Below, piece after piece: positions 6,326 through 14,751 of a stretch of 19,776 nucleotides of DNA. Position 1 is the stretch's first letter. Every line of letters starts with the position of its first letter. A program made the translations under genes and the position numbers. Origin of the DNA: an uncultured Lachnospiraceae bacterium (lineage in GTDB: Bacteria; Bacillota; Clostridia; Lachnospirales; Lachnospiraceae); the NCBI GenBank assembly GCA_910584695.1, contig CAJUBR010000052.1:1-19776 (forward strand), read 5' to 3'. Below the pieces are notes generated by a model that was not told the DNA's origin, did no database searches, and worked only from the letters and a program-made list of their open reading frames with translations.

Positions 6326-8470
6326 TCAAATAATCATAGAAAGCTGAATTCTCTTTCTTTCTAAGTCTACACTCAATACCTTTACTTCCACAACATCCCC
6401 AACACTCACTACTTCAAGCGGATGCTTAATAAACTTTTTATTTGTAATTTGCGATATGTGTACCAATCCATCCTGATGCACTCCAATATCTATGAATGCA
6501 CCAAAATCAATTACATTACGGACGGTTCCCTTCAAAACCATTCCCTCTGTCAAATCTTCCATTTCCAGTACATCCGTACGTAGAATCGGTTTTGGCATTT
6601 CGTCACGGGGATCCCTGGCAGGTTTTTCTAATTCTTTAATTATATCATCTAATGTCAGTTCTCCGATACCTAAATCTGAAGCAAGCTTTGAACGGTTCTT
6701 TGCAAGTAAGGATAACCCCACCAGCCCCTGACCATTGATATCCGTTAAAGAATATCCCAGTTGTGTAAGCAATCCGGCAGCCGCTTCATAACTCTCCGGA
6801 TGTACACTGGTTGCATCCAAAGGATTATCACCGCCCTGGATACGCATAAAACCGGCACATTGCTCAAATGCCTTCGGACCAAGCTTAGCAACCTTTAATA
6901 ATTGCTTTCGATTTGTAAACTTTCCGTTCTCTTCCCTATATGCCACAATATTCTTTGCAATTACTTTACTGATTCCTGATACATACTCAAGCAGTGATGC
7001 CGAAGCAGTATTCAAGTCAACCCCTACCTTATTCACACAGTCTTCTACTACCCCGGTCAATGCTTCACCTAGCTTTTTCTGGTTCATATCATGCTGATAT
7101 TGTCCTACTCCGATTGACTTTGGATCGATCTTTACAAGCTCCGCCAATGGATCCTGCAGTCTTCTTGCAATCGAAGCTGCACTCCTTTGACCCACATCAA
7201 AATTAGGAAACTCCTCCGTGGCAAGTTTACTCGCTGAGTAGACAGAAGCTCCGGCTTCATTTACAATCACATACTGCACTTGCTCTGGTATCTCCTTTAA
7301 CAGTTCTACGATTACCTGCTCCGATTCCCTTGAAGCAGTACCATTCCCCACTGATATTAAAGTAATTCCATATTTTTTAATCAAATTATGGACTACTTTT
7401 TTTGCTTCTGCAACCTTTTTCTGTGGTTCTGTCGGAAATACAACTACCGTATCCAGCACTTTGCCGGTTACATCCACAACCGCCAGCTTGCATCCCGTAC
7501 GAAATGCAGGGTCCCAACCCAGAACAACCTGTCCTGTAATCGGCGGCTGCATCAAAAGCTGTGCGAGATTCTTCCCGAATACGGAAATCGCACCATCTTC
7601 TGCCCGTTCCGTAAGATCACTTCTTATCTCTCGTTCAATTGCTCCTGCAATCAGACGCTTATAGCTATCTTCAATTGCCGTTTTCAATAAATTGGTTGTA
7701 TAGGGATTATCCCTTATAATAACTTTCTTTTCCAAATAACCTAAAATACGCTCTTCCGGAGCTGATATCTTAACCGTTAGGAATTTCTCCTTCTCCCCTC
7801 TGTTAATAGCCAAAATCCGGTAACCTGCCGCCTTTCCAATCGGTTCCTCAAATTCGTAATACATTTCATATACCGACTTCGCCTCCGGATCTTTGGCTGC
7901 AGTTAATATCTTTCCCTCTTTCACTGTAATATCTCTGATATACGTTCTGTATTCTGCCTCATCCGATATACTCTCAGCAAGGATATCCAATGCCCCGGTA
8001 ATGGCATCTTCCACTGTCACAACCCCTTTTTCCTCAGAAAGATAAGCTTGTGCCTCCTGCTCCAACGGTTTGTCTGCCATCTGCAGGTATATAATATTAG
8101 CCAGCCCCTCCAGACCTTTTTCCTTTGCAATCGTGGCACGGGTGCGTCTCTTCTGCTTGTAAGGACGGTATAAATCCTCTACTGCAACCAGTGTCATCGC
8201 ATCACGAATCTGTTGTTCTAATTCCGGAGTCAGCTTTTCCTGTTCTCTAATACTGGTAATTACCGTCTCTTTCCTCTCTTCTAAATTGCGCAGATAATTC
8301 AAACGTTCGTACAAGTCTCGCAAAATCTCGTCATTCAGAGAACCTGTAACCTCCTTACGGTATCTGGCTATAAACGGTATGGTAGAACCCTCATCAATCA
8401 GTTTAACCGTTGCCTCTACCTGACTTACTTTAATCCCCAGTTCATTTGCGATCACTTTTGCAATATCCAT
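6326..8470 (-). CDS. tex: RNA-binding transcription accessory protein Tex
   Basis: This 714-residue protein has the full Tex layout. An N-terminal helical region holds PFIARYRKEVTGSLND, and the YqgF-like RNase H fold begins near GWDPAFRTGCKLAVVD. Helix-hairpin-helix repeats (TASASLLEYVSGISKVIA and KLGPKAFEQCAGFMRI) follow, and a C-terminal S1 domain starts at about residue 642 (EGMVLKGTVRNVIDFGAFID). The protein ends directly after the S1 fold. Tex binds nucleic acids and affects transcription and stress tolerance, but its exact biochemical role is unsettled. It has an AGAGG site before the ATG. A perfect 11-bp inverted repeat lies in the gap between comEB and this gene. Confidence 0.94.
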   Translation of the reverse strand: MDIAKVIANELGIKVSQVEATVKLIDEGSTIPFIARYRKEVTGSLNDEILRDLYERLNYLRNLEERKETVITSIREQEKLTPELEQQIRDAMTLVAVEDLYRPYKQKRRTRATIAKEKGLEGLANIIYLQMADKPLEQEAQAYLSEEKGVVTVEDAITGALDILAESISDEAEYRTYIRDITVKEGKILTAAKDPEAKSVYEMYYEFEEPIGKAAGYRILAINRGEKEKFLTVKISAPEERILGYLEKKVIIRDNPYTTNLLKTAIEDSYKRLIAGAIEREIRSDLTERAEDGAISVFGKNLAQLLMQPPITGQVVLGWDPAFRTGCKLAVVDVTGKVLDTVVVFPTEPQKKVAEAKKVVHNLIKKYGITLISVGNGTASRESEQVIVELLKEIPEQVQYVIVNEAGASVYSASKLATEEFPNFDVGQRSAASIARRLQDPLAELVKIDPKSIGVGQYQHDMNQKKLGEALTGVVEDCVNKVGVDLNTASASLLEYVSGISKVIAKNIVAYREENGKFTNRKQLLKVAKLGPKAFEQCAGFMRIQGGDNPLDATSVHPESYEAAAGLLTQLGYSLTDINGQGLVGLSLLAKNRSKLASDLGIGELTLDDIIKELEKPARDPRDEMPKPILRTDVLEMEDLTEGMVLKGTVRNVIDFGAFIDIGVHQDGLVHISQITNKKFIKHPLEVVSVGDVVEVKVLSVDLERKRIQLSMII

Positions 8471-8512
8471 GTACGTAAAACCTCTAACTTTCTTAATATC
8501 TTTTATATACCT

Positions 8513-8553
8513 AATTATAGTACTATCATTGTCCCATTTTTTGTACTATAATT
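8513..8553. repeat. Perfect 11-bp inverted repeat between comEB and tex
   Basis: AATTATAGTAC (8513-8523) and its exact reverse complement GTACTATAATT (8543-8553) are separated by 19 bp. The right arm covers the comEB stop codon. On the minus strand the downstream arm contains TATAAT, so it could overlap a -10 box for tex, but I find no convincing -35 at 16-18 bp. No T-run follows, which argues against a simple intrinsic terminator. It may be an operator or an mRNA hairpin. Confidence 0.5.
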
Positions 8554-9025
8554 CAAGTTCAATCTTCTTATTCTGACTACCAAATGCACGATAGGTTACA
8601 CCTGCCATATTAAACATCATTTTGGATGCCATTGTTGCCTCTGTGTCCGAGTACTTATCAGACAAATACACGATTTCCTTAATTCCGCTTTGTATAATCG
8701 CTTTTGCACATTCGTTGCAAGGAAACAGTGTCGAATAACAGGTCGCTCCGGCCAGTGATCCCCCACTATAATTCAATATGGCATTCAATTCTGCATGACA
8801 GACGAAGAAGTATTTGTTTTCCAATGGCTTTCCTACTCTGCCCCATGGCATATCATCATCGTTACATCCAGACGGCATACCATTATAACCAACTGACAAA
8901 ATCTTATTATTTGCTCCAACAATACACGCCCCAACCTGTGTATTCGGATCCTTGCTTCTCTCAGCCGAAAGTAAAGCAATCCCCATAAAATACTGATCCC
9001 AGCTTAAATAATCTTCACGTTTCAT
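8546..9025 (-). CDS. comEB: dCMP deaminase (ComEB family)
   Basis: The enzyme converts dCMP to dUMP, feeding thymidylate synthesis. The 159-residue protein has the zinc and catalytic motif HAELNAI (His77, Glu79) and the second zinc motif PCNEC (Cys103 and Cys106). The NGMPSG segment near residue 50 and the N-terminal WDQYFMGIALL pattern are typical of dCMP rather than cytidine deaminases. The comEB name comes from a B. subtilis competence operon; no other competence gene is seen here. GGGAGG precedes the ATG. It is the first gene after the promoter at 9143-9172 and heads the long leftward run through tex. Confidence 0.93.
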   Translation of the reverse strand: MKREDYLSWDQYFMGIALLSAERSKDPNTQVGACIVGANNKILSVGYNGMPSGCNDDDMPWGRVGKPLENKYFFVCHAELNAILNYSGGSLAGATCYSTLFPCNECAKAIIQSGIKEIVYLSDKYSDTEATMASKMMFNMAGVTYRAFGSQNKKIELEL

Positions 9026-9142
9026 CCTGTGTACCTCCCAATTTCCTGTGTCTTCCTTATCCTCTCCGGTTCTTCAATATACATTGTACAAACACTAAGT
9101 TCTGCTTAATATATTCCAGACTCATATCAAAGCATATTCTTT

Positions 9143-9172
9143 ATCATAACACAAAATATACTGTCACGTAAA
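9143..9172 (-). promoter_or_regulatory. Candidate promoter for comEB and the downstream run
   Basis: On the minus strand TTTACG (9167-9172) and TATGAT (9143-9148, five of six to consensus) are spaced 18 bp apart. They lie just after the terminator of the preceding unit and about 120 bp before comEB. The -35 is weak. The position, between a terminator and the first gene of a run, supports the call more than the match itself. Confidence 0.45.
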
Positions 9173-9181
9173 CAACTAAAG

Positions 9182-9210
9182 AAAAAAACAGGCGTCATGC
9201 CTGCTTTTTT
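9182..9210 (-). terminator. Intrinsic terminator of the DUF4190/DUF1294 unit
   Basis: A perfect 5-bp stem (CAGGC 9189-9193 with GCCTG 9199-9203) and a 5-base loop are flanked by A6 or more on one side and T6 on the other. On the minus strand the hairpin is followed by TTTTTTT, 14 bp after the DUF1294 stop codon. The symmetrical A and T runs could also serve in the other direction, but no plus-strand gene is present. Confidence 0.85.
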
Positions 9211-9223
9211 ATAATATCTTAAA

Positions 9224-9490
9224 TCACATCCAGAATATCCAGATTATAATGCCCGTGTGCAATAACAGAAATAACGGCAGCAATAGTCTGAACCGCCAAT
9301 GTTTCGTCTTATGGCGAAAACAATACATCCCAAAAAAAGCCCCTAAGCTTCCCCCCATTGCAGCAGCTCCTAACAGAGTCTTTTCTGAAATCCTCCACTG
9401 TCTTTTTCTTGCTCTTTTCTTGTCAACACCGTATAACAAAAAGGCTGCGATATTTATAACGATGCCATAAATTAATACTATTTCCTGCAT
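9224..9490 (-). CDS. DUF1294 family small membrane protein
   Basis: This 88-residue membrane protein has an N-terminal helix (residues 3-20), then the DUF1294 signature: YGVDKKRARKRQWRISE, then LLGAAAMGGSLGAFFGMY and the charged FRHKTKHWRFR. A C-terminal hydrophobic helix (LLLPLFLLLHTGIIIWIFW) follows. The family is widespread and of unknown function. The ATG is 1 bp after the stop of the DUF4190-like gene with GGGAGAATAGG before it, so the two are translationally coupled. A terminator follows immediately. Confidence 0.88.
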   Translation of the reverse strand: MQEIVLIYGIVINIAAFLLYGVDKKRARKRQWRISEKTLLGAAAMGGSLGAFFGMYCFRHKTKHWRFRLLLPLFLLLHTGIIIWIFWM

Positions 9491-9491
9491 C

Positions 9492-10448
9492 CTATTCTCC
9501 CAAATAATCCACTATTATCTGCTGCACTTTCCCATCCGTTAGATATATTGCAAAATGAATTTCATTGTTTTCTCCAGCAGTAAATCTGTAAAAATCATAA
9601 CTGGCATTTTCTTTTTTATCATAATTTATATCATTAAGGATATCCTCTAAATCCTCCTGGCTCATATTAAGCGAAATATCCTTAAAATATTTTACTTCCA
9701 TATTGGTGTCTCTATAATAGTTCACTCCTATACCTATAACATCGGCATCCTTTATATCTTCAAGGGCTGTATCTTTATAATTGCAGACTGATAATTTTAC
9801 CCCTGTTTCCTTTCCGTCAGATGACAGATAAATCAGCTTTGAATCATACGCTTCCAGACCGGAATTTAAAACATCTCCATTGAATAATTCACTATATTCA
9901 AATTTATCCCTGATTTCAGAAAATTTGCAAGGAATCGTAATATCTTTCCCGTTGATCACCACTGTTCCAACCACCTCTGCTTCCAATGATGGATTTTTGT
10001 GAGAAGCTTTCCTCTCTTCCTGTCCAGCAGCGACACCAAAATCCGGTTCTTTATCCGTGCCACCTGTTTCTCCTCCATTATAGGTACCATGATATCCCTG
10101 CTCAAACCCCTCCAGAAACCCTTCTACAAATCCCTGCCCAATAGGGCTGAAGCAAAATACGATCCATGCCAGTGCTACACAAATACCTAAAACAGAAAGA
10201 ACCAATCCTACAATTGACACTCCTGATTTTTTTCCGGTTGTTATAGCAACAATACTGAGTACAAGACCTGTTATACCAAATAAGCCATAACAACAACCAC
10301 AAAGCGAAAGAATACCAAATATCAAAGCACATATCTCTAAAGCTTGTCCTCCCTTTTTTTCCTGAGCGGGAACCAGCACCTGAGCATACGAGTCATAACC
10401 CGTATAGGTATCTGCTGCGTTTGTAGACATGTTTTTATTTTCCTCCAT
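9492..10448 (-). CDS. DUF4190-like two-helix membrane protein with an extracytoplasmic-type domain
   Basis: This 318-residue protein has a polar N terminus (residues 1-36) and a cysteine- and glycine-rich helix pair (37-70 and 76-100, containing GILSLCGCCYGLFG and GLVLSVLGICVALAWIV) resembling DUF4190. A glycine-rich linker (103-140) follows. A soluble domain from about residue 150 begins VVINGKDITIPCKFSEI and contains repeated strand and short helix patterns. That domain resembles those found in many Lachnospiraceae surface proteins of unknown function. AGAGG lies 6 bp before the ATG. Orientation across the membrane is not certain. It is coupled to the DUF1294 gene, forming a two-gene unit between lysC and the comEB promoter. 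Confidence 0.78.
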   Translation of the reverse strand: MEENKNMSTNAADTYTGYDSYAQVLVPAQEKKGGQALEICALIFGILSLCGCCYGLFGITGLVLSIVAITTGKKSGVSIVGLVLSVLGICVALAWIVFCFSPIGQGFVEGFLEGFEQGYHGTYNGGETGGTDKEPDFGVAAGQEERKASHKNPSLEAEVVGTVVINGKDITIPCKFSEIRDKFEYSELFNGDVLNSGLEAYDSKLIYLSSDGKETGVKLSVCNYKDTALEDIKDADVIGIGVNYYRDTNMEVKYFKDISLNMSQEDLEDILNDINYDKKENASYDFYRFTAGENNEIHFAIYLTDGKVQQIIVDYLGE

Positions 10449-10546
10449 TTTCTTCCTCTTCTCCTATAGTATAATAAAGGACATCTATCAAAAAAATAAT
10501 ATATGCCCTTTACAAATGCCGATTATTCTCTTCCTAAACACTTACT

Positions 10547-11752
10547 CTAGTTATCACCCAAGCCAAACTTATCATGAACTGCATTCATTGCCTTTTCCGT
10601 ATGTTTTTCATCAATTAATACAGATACACGAATCTCAGAGGTAGAAATCATTTTAATGTTAATTCCCTCGTCATATAAAGCTTCAAACATCTTTGCTGCC
10701 ACTCCGGCATTACTCATCATGCCTGCACCAACAATAGATACTTTTGCAACATTCTTTTCTACATCAATCTTATCATACTCATGAAAATGTCTCTCAATAA
10801 TTTCAACAGCCTCATCCGCATTCTCTACCGCAACTGTAAAAGAAATGTCCTTTGTACTGTCACGTCCTACAGACTGTAATATCATATCTACATTAATATT
10901 ATGTCTTGCCAGATGATTAAATAACCGGAATGCCACACCCGGCTCATCCTTTAACCCAATTAAAGCAACTCTTGCCGCATCCTTATCTGCTGCCACTCCG
11001 CTAACAAGCATTTTTTCCATTTTTGTATCCTCCTTAACAACGGTACCTTCTGAAGTATTAAGACTTGAACGAACAACCAACTGTACGCCCTGTTTTTTTG
11101 CAAGCTCTACTGAACGGTTGTGTAACACACCTGCACCTAACGTTGCAAGCTCTAACATCTCGTCATAGGTAATCTGTTCAATCTTACGTGCACTTGGAAC
11201 TTTACGTGGATCTGCAGTATATACACCATCTACATCTGTATAGATCTCACATGCATCTGCATTTAACGCTGCTGCAAGTGCAACGGCTGTTGTATCTGAA
11301 CCCCCACGACCTAATGTTGTATAATCATCAAACTTATTTATCCCCTGAAATCCTGTTACAATAACAATTTTCCTCTGATCAAGCTCGTTTCGGATTCTCT
11401 CACTGTCAATTCTTTTTAACCTTGCATTACCATATACAGAAGTCGTATGCATTGCTACCTGAAAAGCATTTAAGGAAATAGCCGGAACTCCCAGATTGTT
11501 CATCACCATGCCCATCAAAGCAACCGACATCTGCTCTCCAATTGTGTAAAGCATATCCATTTCGCGTTTCGGCGGATTTGGATTCATATCCTTTGCCATA
11601 TCTACTAACTCATCCGTGTATTTACCCATAGCAGATAATACAACTACTACATCATTACCCTTTTTGTAGTCTTCGATACATCGGTTTGCAACGTTATACA
11701 TTCTTTCTTTGTTTGCAACCGAGGTACCACCAAACTTCTTTACGATTAACAT
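10547..11752 (-). CDS. lysC: Aspartate kinase
   Basis: This enzyme phosphorylates aspartate, the first step to lysine, threonine and methionine. The 401-residue monofunctional protein begins with VKKFGGTSVAN (substrate and ATP site, residues 4-14). It has the LGRGGSDTTAVALA segment and the EIYTDVDGVYTADPR motif in the kinase domain. Two ACT domains lie in the C-terminal third, from about residue 262 (VALIGLKDEPGVAFRLF) and residue 338 (VAKVSIVGAGMMSNAGVAAKMF). These are the usual sites of lysine and/or threonine feedback. AGGAGG precedes the ATG. It follows the phosphoglycerate-mutase-like gene by 45 bp and closes the hom-mutase-lysC block. I see no lysine riboswitch upstream, in keeping with expression as part of a threonine-type operon. 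Confidence 0.95.
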   Translation of the reverse strand: MLIVKKFGGTSVANKERMYNVANRCIEDYKKGNDVVVVLSAMGKYTDELVDMAKDMNPNPPKREMDMLYTIGEQMSVALMGMVMNNLGVPAISLNAFQVAMHTTSVYGNARLKRIDSERIRNELDQRKIVIVTGFQGINKFDDYTTLGRGGSDTTAVALAAALNADACEIYTDVDGVYTADPRKVPSARKIEQITYDEMLELATLGAGVLHNRSVELAKKQGVQLVVRSSLNTSEGTVVKEDTKMEKMLVSGVAADKDAARVALIGLKDEPGVAFRLFNHLARHNINVDMILQSVGRDSTKDISFTVAVENADEAVEIIERHFHEYDKIDVEKNVAKVSIVGAGMMSNAGVAAKMFEALYDEGINIKMISTSEIRVSVLIDEKHTEKAMNAVHDKFGLGDN

Positions 11753-11797
11753 TTGATTCGCTTCCTCCTACATGTTAAAGTCACCTAACCTAGGTTA

Positions 11798-13006
11798 CTA
11801 CTTTTCAAACAAATGGTCAATAATTTCATATCCATTTTCTATATAAATACCTGATTTTTTTGCATCTTTCTCATTATAACATAAATCCGATGCAATTTTA
11901 TTTGTACTGTCATATAACAAATAAGGGACTGGTTCTCCTACATGTGTACGAATACAAATCGGTGTCGGATGATCCGGCAGTACCAGCATCCTGAAGTCTT
12001 CCCCTCTTGCTTCCAACCCTTCTTTTACAATGCGGATTACTTTTTTATCCAGATTTTCTACTGCCTGAAGTTTTCTTTCCAGACTACCCTGATGCCCCAT
12101 TTCATCCGGTGCTTCAACATGAATATATGCAAAATCATACCCTTCATCACAAAGTGCTTTCACAGCCGCCATAGCCTTTCCTTCATAGTTTGTATACAAA
12201 CCGCCGTTTGCACCTTCTACTTCTACGACCTTCATCCCGGCACCTACCGCAATTCCTTTTAGTAAATCTACAGCAGAAATCATGACACCTTTTTTTCCGT
12301 TCTTCCTTTCAAAATCAGACAAGGCGGGTCTCGTACCGGCCCCCCAAAACCAGATTGAATTTGCCGGGTTTAATCCCTTTTTCTTTCTTTCAATATTAAT
12401 AGGGTGATCCGCTAAAATAGCATAACTCTTTTCCATCATTTCACGAAGCACATCATCCTGCGGCAGATATTCCCCGATTTTCTTTCCAAGAATATCATGA
12501 GGCGGTGTTAACGGTAACACTTCCCCTTTATCCCAGATTGTCAGATGCCGGTAACTGGTACCTGTATAAAATTGATATCCGGAATATTCCTTTTCCAAAA
12601 CATCACTGACTGCCTTTAACAGTACGGCAGCATCCTCTGTAGAAATTTCAGAAGAACTATGGTCTATAATAGTCTTATCCCTATATTCTTTCTCTTCTTC
12701 ACTGACGGTAACGATATTACAGCGGAATGCAATATCCGTCGGCTTCATGTCCACTCCGATTGATAACGCTTCAAGGGGTGATCGGCCCGAATAATACTGC
12801 TTGGGACTATATCCAATAACGGAAAGATTCGCAGTATCACTTCCCGGACTCATCCCTTCAGGAACTGTCAGTACCAGTCCAATCTCTGACTCCTTTGCCA
12901 TTTGATTAAGAGTAGGAGTATCTGCGTGTTCAATCACTGTCTCATTATTGATCTCCTCAATGGGATAATCTGCCATTCCATCTCCTAAAACAATCACATA
13001 TTTCAT
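11798..13006 (-). CDS. apgM: Phosphoglycerate-mutase-like protein (archaeal ApgM type), candidate homoserine kinase
   Basis: This 402-residue protein of the alkaline phosphatase superfamily is closest to the archaeal-type cofactor-independent phosphoglycerate mutase. GDGMAD at residues 8-13 and SPGSDTANLSVIGY near residues 53-66 supply the first metal ligands and the serine nucleophile. YIHVEAPDEMGHQG and LPDHPTP...RTH supply the rest. All core motifs look intact. It lies 14 bp after hom and 45 bp before lysC, and no ThrB-type homoserine kinase is visible. From family knowledge, members in this context have been proposed, and in some bacteria supported by mutant phenotypes, to act as a non-orthologous homoserine kinase. 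I favour that role over glycolysis, by inference from context only. Confidence 0.85.
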   Translation of the reverse strand: MKYVIVLGDGMADYPIEEINNETVIEHADTPTLNQMAKESEIGLVLTVPEGMSPGSDTANLSVIGYSPKQYYSGRSPLEALSIGVDMKPTDIAFRCNIVTVSEEEKEYRDKTIIDHSSSEISTEDAAVLLKAVSDVLEKEYSGYQFYTGTSYRHLTIWDKGEVLPLTPPHDILGKKIGEYLPQDDVLREMMEKSYAILADHPINIERKKKGLNPANSIWFWGAGTRPALSDFERKNGKKGVMISAVDLLKGIAVGAGMKVVEVEGANGGLYTNYEGKAMAAVKALCDEGYDFAYIHVEAPDEMGHQGSLERKLQAVENLDKKVIRIVKEGLEARGEDFRMLVLPDHPTPICIRTHVGEPVPYLLYDSTNKIASDLCYNEKDAKKSGIYIENGYEIIDHLFEK

Positions 13007-13020
13007 GCTCTTTTTCTCCC

Positions 13021-14244
13021 TTAAAAATCTACACGTATCACACTGTAAACATCCTCAAAACCATCAATACACTTTGCAAAATCGCTCTCCTTCATCGGTT
13101 CCGTAATAAATGCAAGCTCATCCTCTACATCTGAAGCTTTTACATATAGCACATTTCCAAATGCATTTTTAATCTCCAATAACTGATCATCCTCAAAACC
13201 TTTATCTTTCAGCCTGACAAAAAATTTATTTTCAAAATCTTCAAATTTTCCAAGACGGCTCTTCTTTTCCGCCCAGATTGTTATAATATTCGTATTGATA
13301 TGCTTTACCGCATCAACTATGTCGGAAACAACTGCACTTGCAGTTGGCAGTTTACCTGCTCCGCGTCCGTAAAACATCACATCATCCAACACATTGCCAT
13401 GCACAAAAATACCATTAAATACACCATTGACGCTAATCAAAGGGTGATTCGGTCCAATCATAACAGGTGCTACCATAGAATAGAATGTATCGCCTATCTT
13501 CTTACTGGTTCCCAAAAGTTTAATAGATGCTTTTAATTCTTTCGCATATTTAAAATCTGTTTCCGTAATCTTGGTAATTCCTTCCGTATGAATATCCTCA
13601 TAATCTACCTGTTCCCCTGCAACCAGTGAAGTAAGAATGGCAATCTTGCGACATGCATCATAACCTTCTACATCTGCCTCTGGATTTCTCTCGGCATATC
13701 CTTTTTCCTGTGCATCTTTTAGCACATCTTCAAATGCAGAACCTTTTTCCGACATCTCGGTGAGGATATAATTCGTAGTCCCGTTTAAGATTCCTGTAAT
13801 TTCCGTTATCTCATCTGCAGTCAGAGAGCTGTTAAGGGGACGTATGATTGGTATGCCTCCTCCGACAGAAGCCTCAAAAAGATAATTTACTTTGTTTTCT
13901 CTTGCAATAGAAAGCAGCTCCGCACCATGCTTTGCAACTAATTCCTTATTAGAGGTACAAACACTTTTACCTGCTAACAGAGCATCCTTCGTAAAAGTAT
14001 ATGCCGGTTCTACCCCTCCCATAACTTCTACGACAATATTCACCTCAGGATCCTTTAAAATAACATCAAAATCGTGTACCAAAATCTCTTGTACCGGATC
14101 ACCTTCAAAATCACGCAGATCCAAAACATATTTTATGTTAATATCCTTACCAGCTCTTTTGTTGATACTGTCATGATTTGTATTAATAACTTCAACCACT
14201 CCTGAACCTACTGTGCCATAACCTAAAACTGCAATATTAACCAT
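13021..14244 (-). CDS. hom: Homoserine dehydrogenase
   Basis: This enzyme reduces aspartate semialdehyde to homoserine, the branch point to threonine and methionine. The 407-residue protein starts MVNIAVLGYGTVGSGV, an NAD(P)-binding GxGxxG motif. The GILNGTTNYIL motif is near residues 161-171 and PEADVEGYDACRK, with the catalytic region, follows. A C-terminal ACT domain begins at about residue 330 (KFFVRLKDKG) and is likely the site of threonine feedback. The ATG at 14244 follows a perfect AAGGAGG at 5 bp. The open frame extends eight codons further without such a site. It is the first of the three aspartate-family genes, 38 bp after cheW. Confidence 0.95.
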   Translation of the reverse strand: MVNIAVLGYGTVGSGVVEVINTNHDSINKRAGKDINIKYVLDLRDFEGDPVQEILVHDFDVILKDPEVNIVVEVMGGVEPAYTFTKDALLAGKSVCTSNKELVAKHGAELLSIARENKVNYLFEASVGGGIPIIRPLNSSLTADEITEITGILNGTTNYILTEMSEKGSAFEDVLKDAQEKGYAERNPEADVEGYDACRKIAILTSLVAGEQVDYEDIHTEGITKITETDFKYAKELKASIKLLGTSKKIGDTFYSMVAPVMIGPNHPLISVNGVFNGIFVHGNVLDDVMFYGRGAGKLPTASAVVSDIVDAVKHINTNIITIWAEKKSRLGKFEDFENKFFVRLKDKGFEDDQLLEIKNAFGNVLYVKASDVEDELAFITEPMKESDFAKCIDGFEDVYSVIRVDF

Positions 14245-14282
14245 AATTACCTCCTTTGTTTTAACCATTTTTCTCTGATATA

Positions 14283-14747
14283 TTATTTATTATCCTCTAC
14301 CATCTGATTTACCATTTCTTTCATAGTTTCAGACAATATATTATTAACATTAATTGCAATTACAATATCATTATGAAGATGCAAAACTTTTTCTAAAAAT
14401 GCATTTTCATCATTTGATGCAACTAGCGGCATATCATTTATGTTTTCCTGTTTCATTTCTTCGATCATAACAACCTCGTCCACCTCATATGCCAATAAGA
14501 TCCCTGAACTCATTGTAATCAGCAGACTTGTCCCCTGTTGCTCCTTATCGTCACGCAAATCAAACCGCTTTTTTAAACTGTAAACAGGAATAACACTTCC
14601 CCGCAGATTAATAATCCCCTTCACTGACTCTGGTGCATTAGGGACTGGAATAATCTGATAATCCTGTTCAATCCCATTGATATATTTTAAATTCATCCCG
14701 TATTTTTGCTCTCCAATCCGGAAAACAATATACTTAAGTTCCTCCAT
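14283..14747 (-). CDS. cheW: CheW-like chemotaxis coupling protein
   Basis: This 154-residue single CheW domain contains FRIGEQKYGMNLKYI at the start, IIPVPNAPESVKGIINLRG near residues 32-50 (the strongest CheW signature) and VIPVYSLKKRF after it. A second beta-barrel half holds LLAYEVDEVVMI. CheW couples methyl-accepting receptors to the CheA kinase at the inner face of the membrane. Here it is alone: no cheA, receptor or flagellar gene is in the window. It lies 4 bp after prfB and before hom, clearly within their transcript. The C-terminal tail (NNILSETMKEMVNQMVEDNK) is charged and possibly helical. It may serve chemotaxis, or another CheW-type scaffold. Confidence 0.88.
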   Translation of the reverse strand: MEELKYIVFRIGEQKYGMNLKYINGIEQDYQIIPVPNAPESVKGIINLRGSVIPVYSLKKRFDLRDDKEQQGTSLLITMSSGILLAYEVDEVVMIEEMKQENINDMPLVASNDENAFLEKVLHLHNDIVIAINVNNILSETMKEMVNQMVEDNK

Positions 14748-14751
14748 ATAC

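Noticed and set aside
10449..10546. Promoter or terminator between lysC and the DUF4190-like gene
   Set aside because: TTGATA and TATACT are present but spaced only 12 bp apart, and no stem with a T-run follows lysC. Nothing is supportable.
11753..11797. Lysine riboswitch or T-box in front of lysC
   Set aside because: The gap is only 45 bp, far too short for either. The small AACCTAGGTT palindrome there is too weak to name.
11942..12262. 106-codon open frame antisense to the mutase-like gene
   Set aside because: It is a shadow of a conserved minus-strand gene.
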